DNA of 64,000 nucleotides, from the NCBI RefSeq assembly GCF_002999135.1, contig NZ_CP027229.1, positions 434,001-498,000 on the forward strand, written 5' to 3'. Source of the DNA: Capnocytophaga sp. oral taxon 878 (lineage in GTDB: Bacteria; Bacteroidota; Bacteroidia; Flavobacteriales; Flavobacteriaceae). Each line of letters begins with the position of its first letter. The first letter of the stretch is position 1. Position numbers and translations under genes: made by a program. Below the pieces are notes generated by a model, which did no database searches, was not told where the DNA came from, and worked only from the letters and a program-made list of their open reading frames with translations. This document shows positions 1 to 7,273 of the stretch, one piece after another.

Positions 1-75
1 GGGTGTATTTGTAGTCGCTATTCATTAGTTATTAGGTGTTAAGGAGTGGATAATTATCAGTTGTTAATAAAAGAG

Positions 76-111
76 AAAGCCGTGCCGATATTGCGCAAGT
101 GGCACGGCTTT
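76..111 (-). terminator. Probable intrinsic terminator of the small minus-strand genes
   Basis: Perfect 11-bp inverted repeat (AAAGCCGTGCC / GGCACGGCTTT) around a 14-nt loop. On the minus strand it is followed by a T-rich run, and it lies just downstream of the gene ending at 135. Nothing else is seen in 1-134. Confidence 0.7.
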
Positions 112-134
112 ACTAACGAACTGACTAACATTAT

Positions 135-398
135 TTAATCTTCATCGGGGTAGGCAAATGCATTTGATTTGTTATCTTGTTGGGTAAGCATAAATGTTAA
201 TTGTGCTGCTTTTTTATTGGGGTGTATAGCGAGATGCCCACCGGGTAATGTGTTGTATATTTGTGCAAGGGTGCTATGGTTAAAGAAAGAAAAATCAATA
301 ATGAAAAAATTGTTATCTATCATTGTGTAATTGATGTTAATACCTTGTATGGTGTATAGTTGGTTTAGGATTTGGGTTACTTGGGTTATGTGATTCAT
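135..398 (-). CDS. Hypothetical 87-residue protein
   Basis: Small ORF that I do not recognise. It has no signal peptide, membrane segment or cysteine motif, and ends in an acidic tail (DED). It is the last of the minus-strand ORFs and is followed directly by a hairpin terminator at 76-111, which supports it being a real transcribed gene. It lies 37 nt downstream of another small minus-strand ORF (436-663). Given the XRE regulator and other orphan small genes next door, it is probably cargo of an integrated element; that is inference. Confidence 0.5.
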   Translation of the reverse strand: MNHITQVTQILNQLYTIQGININYTMIDNNFFIIDFSFFNHSTLAQIYNTLPGGHLAIHPNKKAAQLTFMLTQQDNKSNAFAYPDED

Positions 399-435
399 TG
401 TTTTATGGTTTAAATTTTTATACTATGTATTCGCT

Positions 436-663
436 TTAGCTTCGGTGTACCTCGACAAGGTCTTCTACAGGCAGGCTAAATACTTCTGAAAGGGCTATGA
501 GGAACGAATAATGGGTTAGCTTTTCGCTTCCGTAGCGCATCCACTTTTTTAGTGTGCTGGTGTTTTCGGAGGTTTTAATATGCAGGTGTGCGATAGCAGT
601 GTCGTCTATCTGTGCTATTATCTCTGGTTTTAGGTTTACTTGTATGGTGTGGGCTTGTATCAT
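436..663 (-). CDS. Small HTH-like (XRE-type) protein
   Basis: 75-residue protein. The second half (about residues 37-73, with LKKWMRYGS, then SFLIALSEVFSLPVEDLVEV) resembles the last helices of an XRE/Cro-type helix-turn-helix domain, where a short linker is followed by a helix ending in LPVEDL. The N-terminal half resembles no domain I know. A DNA-binding role is therefore tentative. It precedes the 135-398 ORF and is divergent from the plus-strand gene at 708, sharing a 44-bp intergenic region with that gene's promoter. Confidence 0.55.
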   Translation of the reverse strand: MIQAHTIQVNLKPEIIAQIDDTAIAHLHIKTSENTSTLKKWMRYGSEKLTHYSFLIALSEVFSLPVEDLVEVHRS

Positions 664-685
664 ATTTATTTATTTATTATCTTTG
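655..685 (+). promoter_or_regulatory. Bacteroidota-type promoter for the 708 gene
   Basis: TTG at 655-657, 20-nt spacer, then TATCTTTG at 678-685, matching the TTG-N19/21-TAnnTTTG consensus. It would start transcription about 15 nt before the ATG at 708 and is the main reason for preferring the plus-strand ORF there. Confidence 0.6.
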
Positions 686-707
686 TGTTTTAATTCATTT
701 ATAACAT

Positions 708-1115
708 ATGCAAAACGAACAAAAAAAGCAGGACAACTGCAAAGAGGAAAGCAATGGCAGCAACTTCCTCGAGAATATTGCTAAAACAGAAGCGGGGCAG
801 GCTCTGTTGCTTAGTATTGCTAATTTCATCAACAAAAAGGGAGACGCCCCTACTGTTGATAACGCTCCCACTGTTGAGCGTAGGCTCTCCTTTGAGGAGC
901 GGCGTATGCAATTGTGGTATTTCAATAGGCGCGTTCACTTTCTCACTCACACGGGGCTGATTGCTATCCTTTTTATTGTACTTAGTATTTTGGTATTTAC
1001 AAAGTGCGTTAGCGAGACTATTTATGCAACCTTGATAAGTAGCCTTATTGGTTACATTTTTGGACAAATAAAGAGCCGCGAGAAGACAAACACTGATGCC
1101 CAAAATGGTCAATAG
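708..1115 (+). CDS. Small two-TM membrane protein, unknown
   Basis: 135-residue protein: hydrophilic N-terminal half, then two hydrophobic segments (about residues 80-101 and 103-122, the second containing LISSLIGYIFGQ) and a short charged tail. No family recognised. A minus-strand ORF of 144 codons (699-1133) covers the same DNA and overlaps its upstream neighbour by an ATGA. I prefer the plus strand because it has a consensus promoter at 655-685 and a more natural composition, whereas the antisense reading of its Lys-rich N-terminus gives a Leu/Phe-rich tail typical of a shadow. The strand choice is not certain. Confidence 0.6.
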   Translation: MQNEQKKQDNCKEESNGSNFLENIAKTEAGQALLLSIANFINKKGDAPTVDNAPTVERRLSFEERRMQLWYFNRRVHFLTHTGLIAILFIVLSILVFTKCVSETIYATLISSLIGYIFGQIKSREKTNTDAQNGQ

Positions 1116-1129
1116 GGAGGGTTCTTTTT

Positions 1130-1474
1130 TCATAGTGTATTTTTCTTGTAAAAATAGGACTTTATATATTTAGACATAGACTGTTCATTTTTATTATAGC
1201 TATCTTTTAAAATAATTGGTAAAATAGGACTCATCGTGTCAGCAACAGATAGTTCTTGTCTATTACAATTATCTTTTAAAATAATTGGTAAAATAGGACT
1301 CATCGTGTCAGCAACAGATAGTTCTTGTCTATTACAGTTATCTTTTAAAATAATTTGTAAAATAGCCCCCATAGCGCCAACTATATAGTGCTCTTGTTTA
1401 TTATCAGCATTATGTAATAATGGTTGTGTTGGCTTGTTAAAAGTTATAATGGATTTGCTGTTCTCTGTGTTCAT
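1130..1474 (-). CDS. Hypothetical protein with internal 23-residue repeats
   Basis: 114-residue ORF, no known domain. The middle consists of in-frame repeats of a 23-residue unit starting PIILKDNCNRQELS, two almost identical plus diverged flanking copies, mirrored in the DNA as 69-bp tandem repeats. The start is preceded on its strand by the same A-rich AAAAAGAACGTT leader seen before the 1495-2130 gene, 20 nt upstream, so the two are probably co-transcribed and share a translation signal. Function unknown. Confidence 0.5.
   Translation of the reverse strand: MNTENSKSIITFNKPTQPLLHNADNKQEHYIVGAMGAILQIILKDNCNRQELSVADTMSPILPIILKDNCNRQELSVADTMSPILPIILKDSYNKNEQSMSKYIKSYFYKKNTL
1201..1338. repeat. 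Two tandem 69-bp repeats inside the 1130-1474 gene
   Basis: Copies at 1201-1269 and 1270-1338 differ at one base near the end; a third, diverged partial copy follows from 1339. The unit is a multiple of three, so copy-number change keeps the reading frame. Confidence 0.9.
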
Positions 1475-1494
1475 AACGTTCTTTTTTTAGGTTT

Positions 1495-2130
1495 TTATTT
1501 ATTAGCAGCGTTGCTAATGTGTTGCATTTTTTCAAGGAAATTAGTGAACTGGTAATAGGGTGCAAGTGCCTTAATCAGCGATATAGGTTGCTGGTCGAAG
1601 TAAGGGTGACACACGTCCCATTGGGCTATTTTTTGGGGTATGTAGAAGTTATTACTTCCTATCATTAGGAATATAGAGCCGTCAGCAGTGATATTGGGGG
1701 TTATGTTACTGTCTGTATTAGCGTGCAACCACTGTAGTACATCGAATGCGGTAATGGGGGCTTTGCCGCTGCGTACATCCGGGTTGTAGCTACAAGCGCG
1801 AATGTCTATGGTTAGGGGTGTTTCAACGCTGTCCTTTTGGGGTGTTTCTGGAGGGGTTTGTATTTGTGTTAAAACAAAAACAGTTATATTCCGTCTTTCG
1901 GCTTTGATTGTTTCTGTTTTAAAGCTAACATTATACCCTTGCTGTTGGGCTACTTCTTGAAGAAGCATTTTAATATATTGTATGCTTACCGTATAGTTTA
2001 TGGCATGTTTGACAGCATTGTACAGTTCAAAAAAGTTAGTTTTTTCTTTTTTAAACTCACTAAAATGAGCTTCGAGCCATTCTGTTATGGCGATGCGTTT
2101 TTGGTTTTCTGTTTTTCTCTCTGTGTACAT
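1495..2130 (-). CDS. Hypothetical 211-residue protein
   Basis: Soluble, charged protein with no signal peptide. I recognise no family. The N-terminal 70 residues (KRIAITEWLEAHFSEF and onward) look helical and could form a winged-helix-like domain, while residues 75-135 are Thr/Pro-rich and linker-like. It is the first gene of the minus-strand group, transcribed from a promoter at 2241-2271 that faces the XRE regulator gene at 2297, with a leader of about 100 nt containing an inverted repeat. That position suggests early or regulated cargo of a mobile element (inference). Confidence 0.55.
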   Translation of the reverse strand: MYTERKTENQKRIAITEWLEAHFSEFKKEKTNFFELYNAVKHAINYTVSIQYIKMLLQEVAQQQGYNVSFKTETIKAERRNITVFVLTQIQTPPETPQKDSVETPLTIDIRACSYNPDVRSGKAPITAFDVLQWLHANTDSNITPNITADGSIFLMIGSNNFYIPQKIAQWDVCHPYFDQQPISLIKALAPYYQFTNFLEKMQHISNAANK

Positions 2131-2177
2131 AACGTTCTTTTTTTTGGGTTTCTGTTTTAAATGTCAAAAATAGTTCG

Positions 2178-2271
2178 TATATTTGTCGCCTAAAAGAGAT
2201 GCCTAAAGTGGAAGCCTCTTTTGGCATTCATTTACGAGGGCAAAAGTATAGTTATTTTTCTCAACTACCAA
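2178..2271. promoter_or_regulatory. Face-to-face promoters with operator-like inverted repeat
   Basis: Minus strand: TACTTTTG at 2248-2241 with TTG (CAA at 2269-2271) 20 nt upstream, a good promoter for the 2130-1495 gene. Plus strand: TATATTTG at 2178-2185, without a clear -33 element, directed at the regulator gene. Between them lies an inverted repeat, ATGCCTAAAG at 2199-2208 and CTTTTGGCAT at 2218-2227 (9 of 10 pairs), plus a direct GCCTAAA repeat at 2188. The layout fits autoregulation by the XRE protein. Confidence 0.5.
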
Positions 2272-2296
2272 ATTTTTTTAGATAAATTTCTCAATT

Positions 2297-2671
2297 ATGA
2301 AAGAAAGAATATTGCAATTCATTGAATATAAGAGGCTTAGCAAAAATAAGTTTTATAAGGAAACAGGGCTTTCTAATGGAATTTTAGACAAGCAAGGTGG
2401 TATTTCTTCTGATAGTTTAGAGAAAATTTACTGTGTTTATCCCGAAATAAATCTAGATTGGCTTCTAACAGGCAAAGGGGAAATGTTAAAGAAAGAGGGG
2501 TTGGTACAGCAAGCACACAATAATATAAGCAGCACGATAACCCAACACCAAACAATACACGCCCCCGAAGACTATGAAACCTTAAAAAAGGAAAACCAAC
2601 GATTGACACAAGAGAACTCTGGGCTGAAAGATAAAATAATACAGCTAATGGAGGAGAAAATGAGTAAGTAA
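2297..2671 (+). CDS. XRE-type helix-turn-helix regulator with coiled coil
   Basis: 124 residues. Residues 1-65 form the HTH domain common in Bacteroidota prophages and integrative elements, recognisable from the signature ending NLDWLLTGKGEML. Residues about 88-124 are a heptad-like coiled coil (LKKENQRLTQENSGLKDKI) that should drive oligomerisation. There is no LexA/S24 peptidase domain, so it is not a cleavable CI. It is divergent from the minus-strand gene group and probably controls both directions through the operator-like repeat at 2199-2227. The TAAATTTC just before the ATG could make the transcript nearly leaderless, but this is uncertain. Confidence 0.75.
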   Translation: MKERILQFIEYKRLSKNKFYKETGLSNGILDKQGGISSDSLEKIYCVYPEINLDWLLTGKGEMLKKEGLVQQAHNNISSTITQHQTIHAPEDYETLKKENQRLTQENSGLKDKIIQLMEEKMSK

Positions 2672-2701
2672 TGGAAGCATATAAACTAAGAAAAAACTAT
2701 A

Positions 2702-3343
2702 ATGAAAGAGTATAATATCATCAAGGAAATAGGACAATATTGGATTATAAGTTGTATATTTGCACCATATATCTTTAATTATATTTTCAATATGTACGAC
2801 TTTAAAACAGTAACTATTGTGAGCTTATTGCTTACTTGTATCTTCCTTTACACCCGTGCTCGTCATTTTTATTTAGAAGCTAACAAACTTGGTAAAACAG
2901 ACAAAAAAACGCTGCAAAACCTCTTTAAAACGTTGCATTTAGATACTTTTAGGGAGTATATATGCAACCAAAACGCTTGGTATGGCTATAATAAAGAGGT
3001 GGTTGGCTATGCATATAGCTTTGTAGAAGAGGTGGGCAAGCTAAGTAACTTTATAGGTCATAAAGAAACCCGTAAGGCGGTAGAACAGTTGGCACAGAAA
3101 ATAGAAGAACTCAACCGTTTTGCTGCGCTAAAAATGTATTCAGAGCCTACTGATGATTATTATTACCAGCTACCGAAAAGGACTGAACGAGAATGTGAAC
3201 AAAGCAAGATAGATGCCGAGAGTATCAACCAGAAATCTAAAGAGGTAGATAACTTGCTTAAAGCCCTTGTGCTAAACCTAAAAGAGGAACACGAAATGGA
3301 AATAGCAGGGGATAAGCCGCTAAGTGGAGACTTATACAGCTGA
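2702..3343 (+). CDS. Hypothetical membrane-anchored protein
   Basis: 213 residues. Two hydrophobic segments at about residues 12-31 and 36-52 are followed by a short loop and a long soluble, mostly helical domain with Tyr and charged residues. No family recognised. It starts 30 nt after the XRE regulator gene and is followed 26 nt later by another small ORF, so the three probably form one transcript. The arrangement of regulator, membrane protein and small soluble protein is common in mobile-element cargo, but no toxin or defence motif is visible. Confidence 0.6.
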   Translation: MKEYNIIKEIGQYWIISCIFAPYIFNYIFNMYDFKTVTIVSLLLTCIFLYTRARHFYLEANKLGKTDKKTLQNLFKTLHLDTFREYICNQNAWYGYNKEVVGYAYSFVEEVGKLSNFIGHKETRKAVEQLAQKIEELNRFAALKMYSEPTDDYYYQLPKRTERECEQSKIDAESINQKSKEVDNLLKALVLNLKEEHEMEIAGDKPLSGDLYS

Positions 3344-3369
3344 TGTTAAGAAAATAAAGAAATAAAGCA

Positions 3370-3654
3370 ATGAAAGAAGAATTTGCAGCTAATAACAACA
3401 TTAGAAACCATCGGCAGCTAACCGATAGGGAACTTATGGAGCAAATATATCAATTGCTCGTAGGGGTAAACGCAAAATTGGATAAACTCGGAATACTGAA
3501 ATACAAAGAACTTGGCGTTGATGTGTCGATATTTACTCTGCCATTTAGTGATGATACATTAGATGATAAGCAAAGTAAAACTGAGAGCTTAGAACAAACC
3601 TTAGATGATACCCAAAAGTATTTTGATGAGATTTTCAAGCCTATTGAAGACTAA
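3370..3654 (+). CDS. Hypothetical small soluble protein
   Basis: 94 residues, acidic in the C-terminal half, with predicted helices (residues 18-40 contain QLTDRELMEQIYQLLVGV). Not recognised. It is the last gene of the 2297-3654 group, directly before the gene-free region with the repeated GCACATAAAT motif. Confidence 0.5.
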   Translation: MKEEFAANNNIRNHRQLTDRELMEQIYQLLVGVNAKLDKLGILKYKELGVDVSIFTLPFSDDTLDDKQSKTESLEQTLDDTQKYFDEIFKPIED

Positions 3655-3664
3655 TTTGCAGCTT

Positions 3665-3769
3665 GCACATAAATTATTTATGTGCAGAAATGAATTTATG
3701 TGCATTTTGTGTGCAAGAAGTATATATGAAAATCAATAACTTAACCTATTGCACATAAAACACATAAAT
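3665..3769. repeat. Cluster of five GCACATAAAT-type motifs
   Basis: GCACATAAAT occurs at 3665-3674, inverted at 3676-3685 (forming a 21-bp palindrome with one central base) and inverted again at 3694-3703. Forward variants lie at 3751-3760 (GCACATAAAA) and 3760-3769 (ACACATAAAT). An outer pair, CTTGCACA at 3662-3669 and TGTGCAAG at 3710-3717, brackets the first three. Such iteron-like clusters bind initiators, integrases or repressors; which applies here cannot be read from sequence. Confidence 0.75.
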
Positions 3770-3956
3770 AATATTACTATTAATATACATAAAAAAATAA
3801 AATAAAATATATTATTATATATAGCCCCGTGTATTGGGTCTATCACGGGACTTATATGTAATGTTTATTGCCTTTCACTAATAAAAAAAGGCTTTATAAT
3901 GAGACTTTTACGTTTTGTACTTTTCGGGAACCCCCTCCCGTCTTCGCTACAAAATA

Positions 3957-3990
3957 GGCGTAATTAGTCTGATAATCAGCTAATTACGCC
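3957..3990. terminator. Long stem-loop, possible terminator
   Basis: GGCGTAATTAG at 3957-3967 pairs perfectly with CTAATTACGCC at 3980-3990, and the interior CTGATAATCAG (3969-3979) is itself a palindrome, giving an almost unbroken 16-bp stem. The T-rich ATTATTTTTTC that follows fits a plus-strand terminator; an element-end or protein-binding palindrome is the alternative. Confidence 0.55.
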
Positions 3991-4234
3991 AATTATTTTT
4001 TCATAATATATCAAGTTTGAAGTAAAATTCTATATGTAAAATTTGAATATTGGATAAAAACTTTTTCACAAATTTTACATCTTATACTCGACTGTGTCAT
4101 TTCACTGATTTTTTGTTTATTTAAAGTAATATCAAGATACTTCTAATAAAAAAATAAGTGTAGAAGATAACAAGTGAGTAGAGGTGTTTTTTTTGTTTTT
4201 AAGAGTTAAAGAAGGAAAGGAAAGTTTATATTCA

Positions 4235-4264
4235 TTGCTAATTAGTGATTTATTTATACTTTTG
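4235..4264 (+). promoter_or_regulatory. Promoter for the HhH membrane protein gene
   Basis: TTG at 4235-4237, 19-nt spacer, TACTTTTG at 4257-4264. Transcription should start near 4271, giving a leader of about 33 nt. Confidence 0.7.
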
Positions 4265-4303
4265 CGTTATTATTGCTAAATATTCAAAATAAAGATATAA
4301 ATT

Positions 4304-5134
4304 ATGCACTTTAACCAATCTCAATACCGAGGTATATTATGGTTGCTTTTGCTTATAATGGCAGTACAACTGTTTTTTTATTTCTTCCATTTTAGAGGTA
4401 GTAATTATACTTTTACCGAGAACTTATTACTTGATAAAGAGATAGATTCACTAAAAAGGCTTGCTTCTCAACCTAAAAAAGATACTATCTACCCTTTTAA
4501 CCCTAATTTTATTACTGATTATAAAGGTTATAGATTGGGGCTTACTGTTGAGCAAATAGATCGTTTGCAGGCTTTTAGGGCACAGGGTAAATTTGTTAAT
4601 TCGGCTCAAGAATTTCAGCGAGTAACAGGTGTATCGGATACTTTGTTGCTAAAAATAGCTCCTTCGTTTAAATTTCCTGAATGGGTGACAAGCAAAAAGA
4701 ACTTTACATATACTAATACTAAGCCTTTGCCTAAGGAGGATATTAATACAGCTTCTGCTGAAGATTTGATGAAAATATATGGTATAGGCGAAGGATTTTC
4801 GGCACGTATTTTAAAGTATAGAGAGAAATTACAAGGCTTTACTTATATTGAGCAAGTGGCAGAAGTTTATAAGTTAGAAAAGGAAGTGTATGAGCGAGTA
4901 GCAGAGCGTTTTGAAGTGAAAACTTTGCCTGTTATTGAGAAGAAAGATATTAATCTGCTTAATATGTATGAGCTAGGTAAAATACCTTATATACATTATG
5001 GAGAAGGCAAGAAAATAGTAGGATTGCGCAGTGCATTAGGACGTATAAGTAACTTTGAAGAACTACTGCAAATAGAAGGTTTTGACAAAGAACGTATAGA
5101 GCGATTGCAACTGTACTTAACTATTAAAAATTAG
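4304..5134 (+). CDS. Membrane-anchored helix-hairpin-helix (ComEA-like) protein
   Basis: 276 residues. One N-terminal membrane segment (about residues 10-29) precedes a soluble region with several helix-hairpin-helix units: residues about 80-115 (AFRAQGKFVNSAQEFQRVTG), 145-200 (EDINTASAEDLMKIYGIGEG, the ComEA-type signature) and 213-276 (KKDINLLNMYEL). HhH units bind DNA backbone, and ComEA is the periplasmic DNA receptor of transformation. The ComEA-like Flavobacteriia proteins share this three-unit plan but their role is unproven. It is a single gene with its own promoter, next to an unrelated surface protein. Family assignment is firm; the DNA-uptake role is inference. Confidence 0.85.
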   Translation: MHFNQSQYRGILWLLLLIMAVQLFFYFFHFRGSNYTFTENLLLDKEIDSLKRLASQPKKDTIYPFNPNFITDYKGYRLGLTVEQIDRLQAFRAQGKFVNSAQEFQRVTGVSDTLLLKIAPSFKFPEWVTSKKNFTYTNTKPLPKEDINTASAEDLMKIYGIGEGFSARILKYREKLQGFTYIEQVAEVYKLEKEVYERVAERFEVKTLPVIEKKDINLLNMYELGKIPYIHYGEGKKIVGLRSALGRISNFEELLQIEGFDKERIERLQLYLTIKN

Positions 5135-5241
5135 TTGCTTTTATTTTTAGTATACATTTTGTTTCTATTTTTACACAAATGGCATAATTTTTGCATATCG
5201 AGCCGGAAAAATATTAAATAATCACTAAAACGCATAAAACA

Positions 5242-7227
5242 ATGAACAAGAATCTGTTTTTAGCAATTATGATTGGTTTTGGTCTGACTGCAGTTCAGTG
5301 TACTAAAACCATTGAAGAACGTATTGAAATACGTGAACGTGTTAATGCAATTTTATCGGGCGCCGGGGCTCCAGGAGCCAATGTAGGTGCAGTGGGCGAT
5401 TATTATATCGACCTACAAACAGCTAATTTGTATGGGGCTAAAACAGCACAAGGCTGGGGTAGCCCTATTAGTTTGCGCGGCTTACAAGGTGAAGCTGGTG
5501 CTAAAGGTCAAGATGGGCAAAACGGAAAAGATGCTCCTGTGCCCAATATACGTGATGGTTATTGGTATATAGGTGATACCAATACTAACATTAAAGCAGA
5601 AGGTAAAGATGGAGGTAATGGTAAGGATGGTAGTAATGGTAAAGATGGTGTAGCTCCTCATATTGGTACTAATGGCAATTGGTTTGTAGGAACTAAGGAT
5701 ACCGGTGTAAAAGCAGAAGGGGCTAAAGGAACAGATGGTGTAGCCCCTCATATTGGCACTAATGGTAACTGGTTTGTGGGAACTCATGATACAGGAGTAA
5801 AAGCACAAGGGGCTAAAGGAACAGATGGTGTAGCTCCTCATATTGGCAATAATGGCAATTGGTTTGTGGGGACTCATGATACAGGAGTAAAAGCACAAGG
5901 AGCGCAAGGAGTTCAAGGTGAAAAAGGAGCAACTGGAGCAACTGGAGAGAAAGGAGAAAAAGGAGATACTCCCTATATTGGTAAAGATGGCTTTTGGTAT
6001 GTAGGTACTAAAAGTTTAGGAGTAAAAGCACAAGGAGCGCAAGGAGTTCAAGGTGAAAAAGGAGCAACAGGAGCGACTGGAGAGAAAGGAGAAAAAGGTG
6101 ACACTCCCTATATTGGTAAAGATGGCTTTTGGTATGTAGGTACTAAAAGTTTAGGAGTAAAAGCACAAGGGGCACAAGGAGTTCAAGGTGAAAAAGGAGC
6201 AACAGGAGCAACTGGAGAGAAAGGAGAAAAAGGTGATACTCCCTATATTGGTAAAGATGGCTTTTGGTATGTAGGTACTAAAAGTTTAGGAGTAAAAGCA
6301 CAAGGGCCTCAAGGAGAGAAAGGAGCAACTGGAGAGAAAGGTGAAAAAGGTGAAAATGCTCCAAAACCTAATATAAGAGGTGGCGTTTGGTATATAGGTG
6401 ATGAAAGTACAGGAATAAAAGCCCAAGGAGAAAAAGGAGCAGATGGAACTCCTGGTGCACAAGGTACTCCAGGTAAAGATGGTTCAGTAATTTATGCTGC
6501 TAAAGGAAAACCTATTAATACACAAGGTAAGGATGGCGATTACTATATTGATACAGAAGCTAAGATTTTCTATGGACCTAAAGCAAATAATGTATGGCCT
6601 ACTATAGGTATTTCATTGACTGGGAAGGATTTTAGTGTTAATGACGACTATAAATTAAGTGCTGATGGGAAAACTCTCGAGAAATGGAACAATTTAGAAA
6701 CTCGTTTTATTGATATGAATACAGATCCTAAACTAAGAGAGGTGACAAAAATAGCTGATAGAGCTTTTGTAGATTTTAATAAAGACTATAAATTAACAAC
6801 TATCATCATTGGAGATAATGTTACAGAGATAGGTGATGCTGCTTTTAGTACATGTAGAAAATTAAGACGCGTAGAGCTATCTGATGGTATTACCAAAATT
6901 AACAAAAGTACTTTTTCTTATTGTGAAAATCTGCAATATATTGATCTGCCTGATGGTTTGACCTTTATAGGAGAGAATGCTTTTGCAAGTTGTAAGAAAC
7001 TAACTATGCTTACTATTCCTGAAGGAATAACTAAGTTTGAAAAGCGTGTTTTCCAAGATTGTGCAAATCTGCATACTCTTGTTATTCTTCAGCCAGTTGC
7101 TTTCAATATTGATGAAGCTGGACAAAATACTTTCAGAGCAACAAGGCTACGCAATATTTATGTGCCTCACGCAAGTGTAAATGAATATAAGACAAAAAAC
7201 CCTAATTATCAAGATTTAATTAGATAG
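5242..7227 (+). CDS. Collagen-like and leucine-rich-repeat surface lipoprotein
   Basis: 661 residues. An export signal ends LTAVQC at Cys20, a poor but possible lipobox (Gln at -1 is unusual). Residues about 45-450 alternate collagen-like Gly-X-Y stretches with eight copies of a short module of the type IGxNGNWFVGTxDTGVKAQG, bracketed by two DYYID...YG modules. The C-terminal 170 residues are BspA/TpLRR-type (LRR_5) leucine-rich repeats, e.g. LTFIGENAFASCKKLTML. Collagen-like triple helices form stalks and LRR_5 domains bind host matrix in other species, so a surface adhesin is likely. Leader: TAATTTTTG at 5185-5193 resembles a -7 box. Three 135-bp DNA repeats make stalk length variable. Confidence 0.85.
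   Translation: MNKNLFLAIMIGFGLTAVQCTKTIEERIEIRERVNAILSGAGAPGANVGAVGDYYIDLQTANLYGAKTAQGWGSPISLRGLQGEAGAKGQDGQNGKDAPVPNIRDGYWYIGDTNTNIKAEGKDGGNGKDGSNGKDGVAPHIGTNGNWFVGTKDTGVKAEGAKGTDGVAPHIGTNGNWFVGTHDTGVKAQGAKGTDGVAPHIGNNGNWFVGTHDTGVKAQGAQGVQGEKGATGATGEKGEKGDTPYIGKDGFWYVGTKSLGVKAQGAQGVQGEKGATGATGEKGEKGDTPYIGKDGFWYVGTKSLGVKAQGAQGVQGEKGATGATGEKGEKGDTPYIGKDGFWYVGTKSLGVKAQGPQGEKGATGEKGEKGENAPKPNIRGGVWYIGDESTGIKAQGEKGADGTPGAQGTPGKDGSVIYAAKGKPINTQGKDGDYYIDTEAKIFYGPKANNVWPTIGISLTGKDFSVNDDYKLSADGKTLEKWNNLETRFIDMNTDPKLREVTKIADRAFVDFNKDYKLTTIIIGDNVTEIGDAAFSTCRKLRRVELSDGITKINKSTFSYCENLQYIDLPDGLTFIGENAFASCKKLTMLTIPEGITKFEKRVFQDCANLHTLVILQPVAFNIDEAGQNTFRATRLRNIYVPHASVNEYKTKNPNYQDLIR
5893..6297 (+). repeat. 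Three tandem 135-bp repeats in the collagen-like gene
   Basis: Copies start at 5893, 6028 and 6163, each encoding 45 residues (AQGAQGVQGEKG, more GXY triplets, then a WYVG module). The copies differ by a few silent bases, so recombination can change the copy number in frame. Confidence 0.92.
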
Positions 7228-7242
7228 AGAGATATATATTAA

Positions 7243-7271
7243 AAAAAAGCTACCAACTTGGTAGCTTTTTT
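7243..7271. terminator. Bidirectional terminator between convergent genes
   Basis: Perfect 14-bp inverted repeat centred on 7257 (AGCTACCAA / TTGGTAGCT flanked by A and T runs), between the plus-strand gene ending 7227 and the minus-strand gene ending 7274. Confidence 0.9.
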
Positions 7272-7273
7272 TG

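Larger units (their letters stand above)
3655..4256. other. Gene-free region: AT-rich block and hairpins
   Basis: About 600 bases without a supportable gene. Besides the motif cluster, 3770-3825 is almost pure A/T (candidate DNA-unwinding or unstructured region). Smaller inverted repeats lie at 3827-3851 (CCCGTG/CACGGG) and about 3925-3940 (CGGGA/TCCCG), and the large hairpin at 3957-3990. Nothing clear is seen from 4000 to 4230. Confidence 0.6.

Noticed and set aside
699..1133. Minus-strand 144-codon ORF
   Set aside because: Coincides with the better supported plus-strand gene 708-1115; its Leu/Phe-rich tail is the antisense of a Lys-rich coding stretch. Kept as a finding because its ATGA overlap with the upstream gene is notable.
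1..3654. Complete prophage
   Set aside because: No integrase, terminase, portal, capsid or lysis genes can be recognised; only a regulator and small orphan ORFs.
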